DNA of 64,000 nucleotides. It comes from Rhyacophila brunnea. Its lineage: Eukaryota > Arthropoda > Insecta > Trichoptera > Rhyacophilidae. Positions 45,156 to 56,772 of this stretch are shown here, piece by piece. Both the position numbers and the translations under genes were made by a program. The notes under the pieces are model-generated. The model made no database searches, was not told where the DNA came from, and saw only the letters and a list, made by a program, of their open reading frames with translations. The stretch is taken from contig JAGYXB010000456.1 in the NCBI GenBank assembly GCA_022495005.1, forward strand, positions 1,240,001 to 1,304,000, read 5' to 3'. Numbering within the stretch: the stretch's first letter is position 1; each line of letters opens with the position of its first letter.

Positions 45156-46587
45156 ATATCAAAAATATATAAGAGCATTAACACAAAAATCAGCATCACT
45201 ATCATATCTTACCTTTATCGATTTTTAAATGTGTACACATATAATATTATGTACCTACCTATTTAGATATTTTTTCTATAAAATATTAATATTATTTTAT
45301 TTATTTAATAATTTTGTAGTGGAACGGCGTTCCGGCACCTTTTTTCACTATATGTTTAATGTTTCAAAAGCAATTAGACGAAGCAATATTTGTGCTTACA
45401 TAATTATAATCCATATTTAGATACATAATTCGTCAAAATAATAAAATATGGTGTTGTTATGAACTTATTTGATCTATCATTGATGTGCGACACTATCCAA
45501 GAATCGTCAAAACTAAGTTTGGACCTATAAGATTGCAATGTGAACATTTACATTGCAAATTGAAAAATAAATGAACTTACTAGTTCAAGTTTTTGAAGAA
45601 AGAAAAGAGAATTTTTTAATAATAATGTTCAAAAAATGATCCTTCTATTGACCCGACAATATTTTATTCCACGTTGAAAGAGTCAATTGAAAAAGGGATG
45701 CTAGATACCAAATATGTCGAGTCTGCACTTTGGGCTCGTGTACTTGACCAAAAATATTGTTCTGACAATATTGATAATCGGTGGAAATTTGGAGGGATGG
45801 AAGTGAGAAACATGGCAATTAGACTACAACACGAACGAGAAGTGATTTGAGGGTTTTGCGAATACATTCTCGAAAAGACATCTTGAAAAACTATGCTCTG
45901 AATTATATTACTATATCTATGGCTTTTATTAATTTAATTGATTTTATTAATTTTATTTTATTGTAGATTTTTCTATATATATTATTTATTGTTAGATACT
46001 TCTGTTTTCTTTTCATATATTTCACGAATACCGATGTTAATACTGGTATTTAATAGGAAATACCGAAATATCGTTATTTTTTATTTTTATTCGATATTGC
46101 AATCCTTATGAGAGTTAACTATGACTTGAATTATTATTACAACCATAAAAAATATTATTTTATTCATCCAACTAACCACAAATATTTTCGCTATACAACT
46201 TTCAAGATATATACAACCTTTTAAGTGAATACCATTGCATAACAAACATTCTTCAAAGTTGTTTGTTGGAGTGTCCCATTAATAACTTTCCAATACCCAG
46301 TATTGAATGGAGTACACTAAAGTTTGATTTCTGGTTTGAATAAACCTATTATTGTATATTTCGTTCAAGCCAAATTAAAAAGAGACCTTTTATATGCTCC
46401 TGCCAATTTACGAAAAGCTATGTAAATACACCTCATGGAAACGGAATGTCGGACAAACTTGAGTAGTTCTTTCCTTTCAATCGATACATGAAAACGCTTC
46501 CAGAATATATTCATTGAAAAAAGACACATATAGCACATAACAAATTATTAATTCAAGATGTTTACAACATGACATTGAGAATAAAAA
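45156..46587. other. No firm gene; possible hAT relic
   Basis: At 46020-46108 the sequence resembles the right end of the hAT-like element at 2480-3466 (ACCGAAATATCG, TCGATATTGCAATCCTTA). Upstream, 45664-45850 reads on the plus strand as SIEKGMLDTKYVESALWARV and further residues, which I cannot assign. It may be a transposase fragment. Confidence 0.35.
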
Positions 46588-46903
46588 ATACAGGTAAATC
46601 AAATTAATAGAGAAAAAAACAAACCAAAAAATATTTTTATAGTTAAAGAAATAAAATGAAAACAACAAAAATTCAAGAAAAATACAAATTTAACAATAAA
46701 ATAGAATTTTAAAAACAAAACGTATATTGCATCGCTAAAAATTTCTACATTTATAGGGAGTGCATTGATCAGCCGCACAGCCCTTGCTATTGGTGCCTGG
46801 TGAGCCTGACACGAGGGAACAGCTTTCACCCAAAACAGGTGATGGCTGTGACCACACATGTAATTGACAGGTGCATAAAAATTCAAATTTTCCAGAATAT
46901 CAG
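46588..46903 (-). pseudogene. Jockey-like LINE 3' end (family J2)
   Basis: The minus-strand frame PPDILENLNFYAPVNYMCGH, then FWVKAVPSCQAHQAPIARAV and NALPINVEIFSDAIYVLF, aligns by pattern with the J1 C-terminus (NINFHVP, FHDAVYRAISLFDGTIKVDLFF). It is related to J1 but clearly another family. It ends at the hairpin element (46905), which may have inserted into it. Confidence 0.65.
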
Positions 46904-46904
46904 G

Positions 46905-47204
46905 AGGTCTATTTTATACTTATCGACCGCTAAAGTGATAAAGTGATAAATACGACGGCTCACTAGGGTAGGTTTATATCAAAGTATTAGCACTTATTGT
47001 AACAATCACAATAAGATGGTTGTAATTGTTTCAATAAGTGCTATATTTTAACAGCAGCAAGAGAGATGTTGTTAAAATGTAGCACTTATTGCAACAATTA
47101 CAGCCAACTTATTGTAACAATCACAAATACTTTGATACAAACCTACCCTAGTTAGCCTTCATATGTATCACTTTGGCGGTCGATAAGTATATAGAATAGA
47201 CCCC
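46905..47204. repeat. Foldback hairpin MITE, copy 2
   Basis: Ends AGGTCTATTTTATACTTATC and the inverted GATAAGTATATAGAATAGAC. Inner arms share GGGTAGGTTT, ATTAGCACTTATTGTAACAA and TTTAACAGCAGCAAGA with 15906-16213. CAGG on both sides (46901-46904, 47205-47208) may be a 4-bp duplication. More diverged and less symmetrical than copy 1. Confidence 0.65.
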
Positions 47205-47302
47205 CAGGGTTGGAAACTATACCACGTGAGACCAGGGGAAAAGGCTAACCGCTTCACAGCGGAACATTTAATTACTATTTAATTACCACATTTAAATAAC
47301 AT

Positions 47303-48407
47303 ATAATAATAATACAAACTGCCACTATGCATGGGTTTTATAGACTATGAGAAGGCGTTCGTTCGATAAAGAAATGTTCAATACTCGACGCACTCAGTAA
47401 ACAAGGAATCCCTGGGCGCTATATAAATATTTTCAATAATATATACAGTAGCGCAACAGCGTCTGTCAATCTCCATAAGCCATCGCGCAGATTTCCTATC
47501 AGCAAAGGAGTCCGACAAGGTGATACAGTCTCACCTAAACTATTTACAGCTACCCTTGAAGACTTAGTCAGACAACTTGACTGGAATGACAAAGGGATCC
47601 CCATAAATGGAGAATATCTGAGTCATCTGCGCTTTGTCGATGACATAGTAATTTTCTCGCAAGACTCAGAAGACCTCCAAAGCAGAATGCAGGAACTCGC
47701 TGAAGTAGGCAACAAAGTAGGTTTGAAAATAAATGTAACAAAGATGAAAGTCATGTTCAACTGCTTTGCGGGCCAAAAAGAGATCCTCATCAATGGCACT
47801 CAGCTCGAACCGGTGAAAAGCTACATTTATCTGGGACAACAAGTGTCTATAGATGGATGTATATTTGATGAAATTGTTCGCAGAGTAAAGCTAGGCTGGA
47901 GTGCTTTGGCCGCCTGAATAATGTCTTCAAAAGTGACCTTCCACTGTGCCTAAAGCGCAAAGTGTTCAACCAGTGTGTGCTTCCCGTGATCACATATGCG
48001 TATGAAACATGGACCCTAAGTAAAAGAGAGATCCAGAAACTTAGAGTAGCACACCGTGGTATGGAGATGTGCATGCTGGGTATAACGCGAAAGGACAAAA
48101 AGAGGAATGAGTGGATAAAGAAGCAGATAAGGGTTTGCGATGTAATAGAGTTTATTAAAAGCGTTAAATGGAGATGGGTAGGACACATATATTGAAGAAA
48201 AGACAATTGTTGGACAAATCTAGTCATCTAGTGGTATCCAAGAAGTAAAAAACGTCCGCATGGTAGACCTAGAGGCCGCTGGATCGATGAAATGATAAAT
48301 TTCTGCGGAAGTATGTGGCAACGCAATGCACAGGACCGAGAGAAGTGAAAGCAGCTTGAAGAGGCCTTCATCCAGCAGTGGATAGATTCAGGCTGATGAT
48401 GATGATG
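47303..48407 (+). mobile_element. RTE-like LINE, RT half (family L1), mutated active site
   Basis: AAATAACAT occurs at 47294-47302 and 48408-48416, a 9-bp target-duplication candidate. The insert starts within the RT: MGFIDYEKAF, a frameshift, then SILDALSKQGIPGRYINIFN, ISKGVRQGDTVSPKLFTATL and SHLRFVDDIVIFSQDSEDLQ. The active-site motif is FVDD where RTs have F/YADD. It continues with MQELAEVGNKVGLKINVTKM, LEPVKSYIYLGQQVSIDG, a frameshift, ITYAYETWTLSKREIQKLRV, WVGHIY with a stop, and RPHGRPRGRWIDEM, ending in (GATGAT)n. The endonuclease is absent. At least three frame breaks. Confidence 0.85.
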
Positions 48408-48416
48408 AAATAACAT

Positions 48417-49312
48417 GCTAATTATATATAATGGTCACCTTATGAGGACATAACAGCGGTGCCATCATCATTAAGAGCAGAAGTGACATACGACCTTCAA
48501 GAGAATGAAAGGCAAGCATACCTTGAAGAAAGTTAGTCGGAAAATACTGATTTGAGAAACTGTCAAAAGGAAAATATTTATATAAGTACATTATCCATTT
48601 ACAAAGTACATATGTATTCAATGAAAAATGTCAATATCTAAAAAAAATTGTTATTGTCTTCTCAATTGGCATTGCCGATGGCACATTAAAACTGTACCAT
48701 GGGAGAACAGACTGGTGACCGATTTCCAAGATAATTATCAGAGATACACAAGTGAATATCGCTTATATTCATGCAAAAATCGTATAAAGACCAATTAATA
48801 TAAAAAGAGAGAGAAAAGTTTTTCGAGATTAAATAAAATATTCTGCAAATAATGTATAAGGGGTATTTAAATAATTTCCTCAAAAGAATGATATTCCTTT
48901 AAATGTCACGCGATTTTATCTCGTTTATTTGTAAAGAGCATTTGTTTTAGCAGCTCAAAAAATATTAACGATGTTTGCAGAAATTTTCGTATTCGTAAGT
49001 ATTTACTTTCTTTAACATTTAAAAACAAGCGAAAGTTGTGAGCCCTACTTTTTGAAATCTCTGTTAAGAATTTGTTGGCGCAAGAAAATCTTTTACAATG
49101 TTTTTCCTTTCAAAAAATATTTTAATTTTTAAAATTAGAGATTAAAATTTTCACTAGAGAAAAATATTTTCTCGGTAGTGAATATGCTCTGGTGGCGTGC
49201 GGTGACTTTTTACTGTATTACTGTAGGTATACTATTGAAAAAAAATATATAATATTTACTACAAAATTAATAATATTAATATTGTGACATAAGGGTTTTT
49301 TTAAACTTCTTC
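48417..49312. other. No gene recognised
   Basis: Short AT-biased frames only. Confidence 0.5.
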
Positions 49313-49735
49313 TTATTGTGCCATCCGCTAGCGGAGGTCGGCCACCATCAAGGCGATCTTATCTTTGTCGTCTGCTACCCGGAACAGTTCAGTGCAGCTG
49401 CAGTCGTACCAATCCCGGAGGTTCTTAAGCCACGAAATGCGGCGCCGTCCTCTGCTACGCTTCCCATTGATCTTTCCTTTAATGACAAGTTGGGGAATTC
49501 TGTATTTTTGTCCTCTCATAATGTGGCCGAGGTACTGTAGTTTCCTGGTTTTGATACTACGTAGAACTTCTCGGTCCTTCCCCATTCGATTGAGAACTTC
49601 AACATTTGTCACCCGGTCAGTCCAAGGAATTTTGAGGATGCGTCTATACAGCCACATCTCGAAAGCTTCAAGTCTCCGTGACATCTCTAGGTTTAGCGTC
49701 CATACTTCCACACCATTTTTCCTTGCATTTTTTTT
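49313..49735 (-). pseudogene. RTE-like LINE 3' end (family L5), copy 2
   Basis: An uninterrupted 137-residue minus-strand frame (49328-49741) contains VEVWTLNLEMSRRLEAFEMW, RILKIPWTDRVTNVEVLNRM, KLQYLGHIMRGQKYRIPQLV, KRSRGRRRISWLKNLRDWY and the VADLR end. It covers less of the polyprotein than the copy at 14030-14606 but has no stop. T-runs on both sides (TTTTTTTAA) may be remnants of a duplication. Confidence 0.8.
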
Positions 49736-49744
49736 AACCAATTG

Positions 49745-49905
49745 AATCTTTTGAATATACGTAATTTAAAAACATCTCATGCATATTCACACTAGAAAAA
49801 ATCGTTTTGTTGAAAAAAATACGACACCTGACGGGACTTGAACCTGTATCTGCTAGATTCGCGCCATGGCGCTTTTTTCGCGTTTTTATATGTACAATCT
49901 ATATA
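49745..49905 (-). repeat. tRNA-headed repeat (family U), truncated
   Basis: Minus-strand copy with the tail (AAAACATCTCATGCATATTC, 49768-49787) and the B-box half of the tRNA-like module (GATACAGGTTCAAGTCCCGT read on the minus strand, 49833-49852), then cut. It lies in the same orientation next to the left arm of the palindrome. Confidence 0.6.
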
Positions 49906-49910
49906 CTGAA

Positions 49911-50385
49911 TATACATATTTTGAAAAAATCTCATGCATCTACACACTATAAAAAATTGTTTTGTAGAAAAAATACGACACCTGACGGGAATTGAACCTG
50001 TATCTACTGGATTAGTGCCAGTATGCTTTTCCAATTAAGCTATGGGCATCTTATTAAATTACAGCGATTTTAACTAGTAGTTGTTACATGAAATGCTTAT
50101 CGAATTGCGTTAAAATGTTGGTTATCGGTTGTCAACTACCTTAATTTAATATACTAAAACCGATAGCCAACATTATAAAGCAATTCTTTAAGCATTTCAT
50201 GTAAGAACTACTAGTTAAATCGCCTTAATGTAATAAGATGCCCTAGCTTAATTGGAAAAGCACACTGACGCGAATCTACCAGATACAGGTTCAACTCCCG
50301 TCGAGAGTCGTATTTTTTCTACAAAATGATTTTTTCTAGTGTGTATATGCATTAGGTGATTTGAAATTATGTATATCATATTTTA
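49911..50385. repeat. Palindrome of two tRNA-headed repeats
   Basis: The left arm (49911-50138) is a minus-strand unit and the right arm (50157-50385) a plus-strand unit, joined at their 5' ends around a short centre (CTACCTTAATTTAATATACT). Arms are roughly 80-85 percent identical by eye. Both carry tRNA-like modules: 49978-50054 minus and 50237-50310 plus, each with AGCTTAATTGGAAAAGC and a GGTTCAA(T/C)TCCCGTC B box. The left module folds into a near cloverleaf, but position 33 is A, not T, so it is not taken as a functional tRNA. Confidence 0.75.
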
Positions 50386-51232
50386 TGTTATGTTACCATT
50401 CTTCCATAGGGCTTATCAATGGTAGGTGTATTGGTAGCACTTTTGAGCTATTAACCAATTCTTAAATATCAATATGATGTGATGACCTAGTAAATCTTAG
50501 TGGAAAATATAATATGGGACGATCGCAAAAGAAACCAATGAACAAGAAAACTTTTGCGGTAATTGATGTAGCACCTACCGTTATTCCAATCAACTATGTT
50601 TTAATGTTAACAAGAAGCGTTGTAGTCTACTTTTTTTAGGATTTAAAAAACTTTCCATGTACCATAGGTTACCGACCACTTTACCAGTTAGTATTTAACG
50701 CATTCCTGATGAGAATGAATAATATATTATTGGTAATGAATTGAAATGACAATCAACTCTACAACATTCGGTATTACTTACTTACAACGCAATATTTTGT
50801 ATGCCGTCAATCCCTTTGAATTGCGAATATTGCCATATACAATACATATCATGATTGATTTATGTTCAAGTTTCATTCGCCGTACAAGAAAGCAACTACC
50901 TTCGCATAACAGGCAGCCGGCAATGATCGAAATGGGTCGTAACGAAATTGCTTTGGCATGAAATAATTTTATTTCGAAAACGATTTTGCTCAACTTCACA
51001 GTGTATTGGCTTTTACGAGCCAAACAAAATTGGGAAAAATCGAATTTACTTATCGCATACATTCTTTGGGAGAATATTACAATTTGTGGGTAATATCATT
51101 CACTGACATTGTCTTGTATACAATACGATATTAAATTCTGTTACTAGCTATTTTTTTCATTTTAACCAAACAATGCCAATCTTGTTTTTAATCAGACGGT
51201 CTTCGAAAAGAACAAGATAAACCTTGAACGTG
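50386..51232. other. No gene recognised
   Basis: A minus-strand frame of 94 residues (50778-51062) contains SLRPISIIAGCLLCEGSCFL, which I do not recognise. There is no supporting context. Confidence 0.4.
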
Positions 51233-51480
51233 TCAACAGACCGAAGAAGTGGGAATGCATCATTATCCTTCAATTACATTATGATGCAAGTCCTAGGTTC
51301 AAATCCTGGGTCAGGCAAATTTATATATTGTGTTTTAATCTGTGGTTGGGGTGAGAGTATAGACCCTAGTTGGTTGAGTAAGTGGCTAACATCCATTTCT
51401 CGTAAAAGCAAAAATCTATAAATACAAATTTCTACTCTGTAGAGGCCCATATGATCTTAGAATCGGACATGGTTTTAAAA
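51233..51480 (+). repeat. tRNA-derived SINE (family 2), copy
   Basis: B box CTAGGTTCAAATCCTGGGTC (51291-51310), then the family body GAGTAAGTGGCTAACATCCA, TTTCTCGTAAAAGC, GTAGAGGCCCATATGATC and ATCGGACATGGTTTTAAAAA. The A-box side is degraded. Confidence 0.7.
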
Positions 51481-51671
51481 AAAACCACACCCGCTCTTAA
51501 TTGGGCGTATTACGGGACCTCACGCTTGATGTGAAGCATCATTTTAGTTTTCATGAATGGGAATGTCTCATGTGCTATGACTGAATTTACATGGCTTTAA
51601 GTTAAGAGTATCCATGGGAGAGAGGACAACGTAGAGGCAAAATTAAAAAATGTATCAAGTAATAAAAGCAA

Positions 51672-51918
51672 ATAAATTTGACACCCATGGTGGCCGCGCG
51701 GTTTAAGCATTGGACTATCACGCCGTGGGTTTCAGGTTCGAATCTTGGATCTGGCAAATACACATATTGTTTTTCAATTTGTGTGTGAGTCAGGGTATGG
51801 ACCTAATAGGTTGAGCAAGTGGCTGACATCCATTTCTCGTAAAAAACAAAATCTGTTAATACAAACCTCCGCTCTGTGTAGGCCCATATGATCCTATTAG
51901 GATCGGACATGGTAAAAA
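51672..51918 (+). repeat. tRNA-derived SINE (family 2), best plus-strand copy
   Basis: The head has ATGGTGGCCGCGCGGTTTAA (A box) and CAGGTTCGAATCTTGGATCT (B box). The body carries GAGTCAGGGTATGGACC, GAGCAAGTGGCTGACATCCA and ATCGGACATGGTAAAAAAAA. Flanks AAAAGCAAATA (about 51662-51672) and AAAAGCCAATA (after the tail) are a likely target duplication with one mismatch. Confidence 0.78.
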
Positions 51919-53098
51919 AAAGCCAATACAAAACTATCAAACAATCTAAATGTAGAGATCTTCTCGTTGGCAGTATGACACCGCAAATTTTATAAATGGA
52001 ACAAAATGTCATTAGGGATGCAGAGAGGCAGAGTGTGACCGACTGGAGAGAGAAAGAGAGAGCGAGAGAGAGCTCTAAATAGAGATCATAATGAATCACC
52101 ATTGTCTAGTTTACATGAATTATTACAAAACGTTTTTTCTATGGTTACAAATTCAACAACACTTAAAACGTTCTGAAATCACTATCAATGCTTGCAATAC
52201 AAAAGTTTGTACAAACTTTTCTATTTATAGTCTAAACATTTTGGTGTTTTTATTTTTAGTATCTACATCTGACGTTGATGACATTGTTAGCTAAACAATT
52301 TTTCAACCTACCCACAATTTAGTTTATCTCAAGTAATCATCCAATCAACTTGTGTACAACAGTTAGAATATCCATATAATTAAAATCGTCTTAATGCAAT
52401 ATGTCTGAAGAACCATATTATTATACCCATTATAATTTCATTCATAGTAGGTTACGACTTTATTATTCTAGAAAATTAATAATCTAGTCTAGATGGTATT
52501 TCCGATAAGCGGGGTTAGAATATTAATTACTAACTAGAGTATTAGGGCAATTTAGCCCTTATGGATAATATTGCTATGGGCAATATGAATAGTAATCAGT
52601 CCACATTATTACAGCAATATCAATTACCATTAGAAGTGACAGAGGTGTTTTGAGAAATGCTTTGAATTTAATATATCAGGCTTATTATTATTAAAAGGAT
52701 GTTTACTACATATCCACTTGAATTTGATAATATATATATATATATATTTGATACCTCTAAGCTCTGGTACTCTGAAAGACAATAGAAACGGGGCGGTTGG
52801 CAAATGTTTTAAAGGTACGGGTTATTACAAAGTGAAAATAGATAATAAAAAAATAATTTAGTTAGTTTAACAGATTACAACAAATTATTTATCTCATAGT
52901 GAGGACGACAAAGTCTGTACCGCAGAGCAATCGATTTCCGAATATCTGAAGAAAAGGTTTGTCTCTTGTACATTAAGTACACGAAGGTTTCCAGCTTTCT
53001 CTAGGAATACGAATGGAGCATTATGATGAAGAAAGAAAGCACATCATCCAACGTGCCTTTTTGTAAACAACAATTTATTTTAGTCACGTAATCCTTAT
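51919..53098. other. No gene; simple repeats
   Basis: A GA-rich simple repeat lies at 52041-52072 and a TA repeat at 52730-52749. The segment 52900-53060 is less AT-rich but no frame is convincing. Confidence 0.5.
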
Positions 53099-53543
53099 TT
53101 CACACAGTACGGTTTTAACCGTACGGAAAAAATCCGATTCGGCAACAAGTTCACGCTCTTTTCACACTATACGGTTTAAGCATAGTTTTTTTTTCCGTCA
53201 CAAGCTCAGTTTGTGGTTGAGTGTTATTGATTTAAAACCATCTAATGTAAAAGCATGCATTATGTCACGTACACCACTGAAGTCATCGGTGGCCGTCCGG
53301 GCGCAATACAGTGGTAATGGACGGATGCTGTACAGCGCCATTTCAGTTTTTGACCGTCGCCGTGTAATGTGAAAAGGACCATGCTCTTCTTCAGGCCACT
53401 TAAAGAATGTCGCCGTTTGATTTTTTTCTGTTCGGCAAAAAACTGAAAGGCGACATTCTTTTAGTGACGTGAAGAACTTGTTGCCGATTCGGATTTTGAC
53501 CGTTCGATTTTTTGCCGTATGGTCAAAACCGTATTAATGTGAA
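53099..53543. repeat. TIR element with nested inverted repeat (family E)
   Basis: The left end TTCACACAGTACGGTTTTAA, then CGATTCGGCAACAAGTTC, is mirrored on the right by GAACTTGTTGCCGATTCGGA and CCGTATTAATGTGAA. A second, inner inverted repeat (AAGAATGTCGCCGTTTGATT against CTGAAAGGCGACATTCTTTT) lies near 53404-53462. GC content is above that of its surroundings. No coding frame. Confidence 0.65.
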
Positions 53544-54029
53544 GCGAGCGTGGAACTGGCTAAAACAGAATTCTTACGGTCGCGGCACCCTGACGCCCTC
53601 GTTTGGTGATAATAATTTTTGTTACCAGCACAATAATACATCGTCAAGAATATAAATGACGCGATGTAATTGTATGTTTGGGGAATACTTAACCAAAACA
53701 GTAGATCTGAAGACGCCACCGTCAGATTGCAGAGGGTCGCTTTACGTGACTACTAATGTTCACTACCTTTTTTGTAACCTTTCCGCGTTATGCCCAACAT
53801 AAAACTTAAACCTACGCAACGTAACCCTACTCGTAGTTTCCATGCCATACGGTCCATGATTCACAAGTATACGTTAGTATTTGTTACATAAATAAAATTG
53901 GTGAACATATTATGCTTGAAGCACAATGGGCACTTTTGAAAATAGTCCAGATAAACTTTATGCCGGTTCGATGGTTTTCCGTAGCAGCGAATTACTTGGG
54001 GTAGAGAATAGTGTGAGAATCTGAGAATC

Positions 54030-54082
54030 TATGGGAAAGCATTCATCCAGTAGTAGATTGTACCTGGATGACGATGATGATA
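54030..54082 (+). pseudogene. Tiny LINE 3' end (family L1)
   Basis: GCATTCATCCAGTAGTAGAT, then a CTGGATGACGATGATGAT tail, resembles the last 50 bp of the LINE at 47303-48407 (ATTCATCCAGCAGTGGATAGATTCAGGC-like, ending in GATGAT). Confidence 0.55.
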
Positions 54083-55559
54083 AATATATTTATAAAGTAC
54101 ATTATTGTTATTCTATTTTTTTTTAATCCACATCGGATGGTAAATCAAAATGAAACAAAACATTATTGTGACATAAAATAATTTATTCTCAATTTTGGCT
54201 TTTTTTATCTTTTCGGTTGAGTGAATAATTCTGTTTATAATTTCTGGTTGTGATCCATCTGCCCTTCGGCCAATGATTTTCTTTATGAAATATGTCAGAA
54301 GTTTTTAGTAGATATATAGGGTAGATACCCTACCATCTAGTATAACTAGGCATAAAACCATTGCTTCATAACAATAATGTATATCGCAACATCATACTGT
54401 TAAAAATCGCGAAAACAATACTTGTTGTGAAACTAAGCTAATTATTTAGAAAATTACAATATTAATATTTATTTAGACTTTACAAACCAAAAACACACCT
54501 TACTGAGAAAGTTCAAACACCTGCAACATAAGAGCCTAATGCACAATCCAATTTTTCGATCTTAAGGATAAGTTACCGAAAAGGATGATTTAACTATAGA
54601 CTATATTGACTATAGAGTTAAGGAATCGTTAACCATAGACTACTTTTGTTATGAACACGCCCTCTTCTGTATTACCATTTATTTACCACTGACAGCTGCT
54701 GTCAAATAAATTCGCGTGTCTATAAAACAGTCCATACACTCAACTTAATTTAACACTTTATCTCAATATGGATATTGATAGTGTTAATTCGTTTGGCATA
54801 TACATGCAGAATATTATTTTACTTTTTATACGCCAGTCCGCAAAAATACAAGATGCCAGACAGAATGACACTTGACGCTAGTGTTACCATGTTAAAAAAA
54901 ATATCTTGTGGTGCCTGTGAAATCGCGTATAATGACTGATAACGGAAATATTATAAGAGTATTATAATTAAATATTAATTATGTATTTATAGTTATAGTA
55001 TTTATAAAGTGTAGTTGTCATATTTTTGTCATCGTTTAACAATTACAAAATAATTTACCTAAAATATAGGAAAGAGAAATTTTAAATATGGTAATATTTT
55101 CAATAGAAAAAACGAACGAAGGTTTTAAGACGAGGTGAACCATAGACAACATGATCTTAACTAAGGACAATGTTTCTGCATAGTGTTTTGTACTAAGGAA
55201 ATTTTAGTTATGACAAATGTTTCTGCATTCCGCTCTAAGAATCAAACATGCATTTTATTGGCATTGCAAAATAATAACAAACAAATACATACGCAGCAAA
55301 GTTCAAGTCAATAATTAATAATGTACTCATAGATCCTCAAAAACACTCTTACTAAGCATTTCGATGGAAACATATCTGACGTCACTCTGTTACATAGTAT
55401 TCATAAATTCGCATCGTTATTTACTTTCTTACTATTATGCCGTAGTGTTTATTAACCATATAATTTAATCTGCTGTAGTAATCATAGTATTTACATTGTC
55501 ATAATATTTAATTTTTTATGGGGGAATAAACTGTGTATTTCTCGTAAACACACTCATAG
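54083..55559. other. No gene recognised
   Basis: Repeated short ACTATAGA/TATAGACTA motifs occur at 54590-54640. Nothing else identified. Confidence 0.45.
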
Positions 55560-55993
55560 GATGCGCCTTGTCATTGCAACCTTAGCTACCCTCGTCCTTA
55601 TTCATATCCCCATAATTCATGGCCCCCACATCTTGAAGCGGGCGCCCAACCCATCGCTAGGGTTAAAGACAGTGAGACTTTTTACAGAATCGTTTTCTAA
55701 ATGTTGATTCAGGTAAAATTAAGAGTATTCGATGTATTTTTAGCGATTTTTTTTTGTATTATTGAATAAATCCATTTGAATCATGGAGTTGTCGAATATC
55801 GACACACAGTAATCAAAAATTTCAATACACAACTAGACAGTTTAAAATGTTAACACTCTACAAATAAAATAGCGCCGCCGGCGACTTTTTCCCCTATTAG
55901 GGCAAATTTGTAATTGTTTATCTCCGCCCCGCCACGCTGGGTCCCCAAACAAGAGATCGGTCAGCCCCCCCCCCTTGTGGGGGCCATACCATA
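55560..55993 (-). repeat. GGGGCCC-rich non-autonomous repeat (copy 2)
   Basis: The minus-strand reading begins ATGGCCCCCACAAGGGGG, has the shared core CGACAACTCCATGATTCAAA, and ends TAGCGATGGGTTGGGCGCCC and GATGTGGGGGCCAT, colinear with 6733-7175. Confidence 0.6.
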
Positions 55994-56041
55994 GGTATCT
56001 CAATATGTATTAGATATTCAGATATTTCATGTCTAAATTGC

Positions 56042-56260
56042 TACTGTTCGGTTATCGGGAATACAGCGGAAAACACATTTTGAAAATAGCCGACAAACTG
56101 GATTATTTGTTCGGTTAACCTAACCAAACCTAAACTAACCTAACTTAATCTAACCTAACCTAACTCAACCAACCTAAACTAACCCAAACTAACAAATAAT
56201 CCAGTATATCGGGTATTTTCAAAATGTGTTTTCCGCTGTATTCCTGATAACCGAACAGTA
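56042..56260. repeat. TIR element with telomere-like CCTAA centre
   Basis: Inverted arms of about 70 bp start CTGTTCGGTTATCGGGAATA on the left and CTGTTCGGTTATCAGGAATA on the minus strand at the right. TA borders both ends (56042-56043, 56259-56260), as expected for a Tc1/mariner-type insertion. Between the arms (about 56118-56198) is a run of degenerate CCTAA/CCAAA units such as TAACCTAACCAAACCTAAAC. A half copy lies at 36305-36380. Confidence 0.72.
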
Positions 56261-56764
56261 CCAACATGTCTTGTGTTCTGTGATTTTTTTTTTTGAGAGA
56301 GTATAAACTTCACTTTTCTTCTTTCTAATCGATATTGTAAAACACGTTGGATAAAATAAAGCCAAAAACTTTTTGCACTTAATTAAATTGTGGGTCAGCA
56401 TTTTTTAATAGGGTTTCGAAGTCTTTGTTACAAGTCAAAAGAAAGGGGGAAAGATGTGGGCTTAATAAATTATGTAAATTTAAAAAACAAGTCTTGTTAG
56501 CTGGAACAACTTTTGTCAGCGTTTTTATATTATATATTTTTACTTTAGGAGTACACCTGGATTAATTATTACAAGCTAGATAGATAAGTAGGTAGGAACT
56601 TAATGAATTTAATTTCATTCCTAGTGTAACACTAGTTGTGAAAATAACTAACATCCGTATGTTACATTCTTTCATTGAATAAAAATAGTTCATAAAATTA
56701 TTACCAATTTTGCAGCAACGTTATAACTAAAATTTGGAGAGATCCTGACAACGATGAGTAATTA
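56261..56764. other. No gene recognised
   Basis: Nothing identified. Confidence 0.5.
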
Positions 56765-56772
56765 ACGTAATA

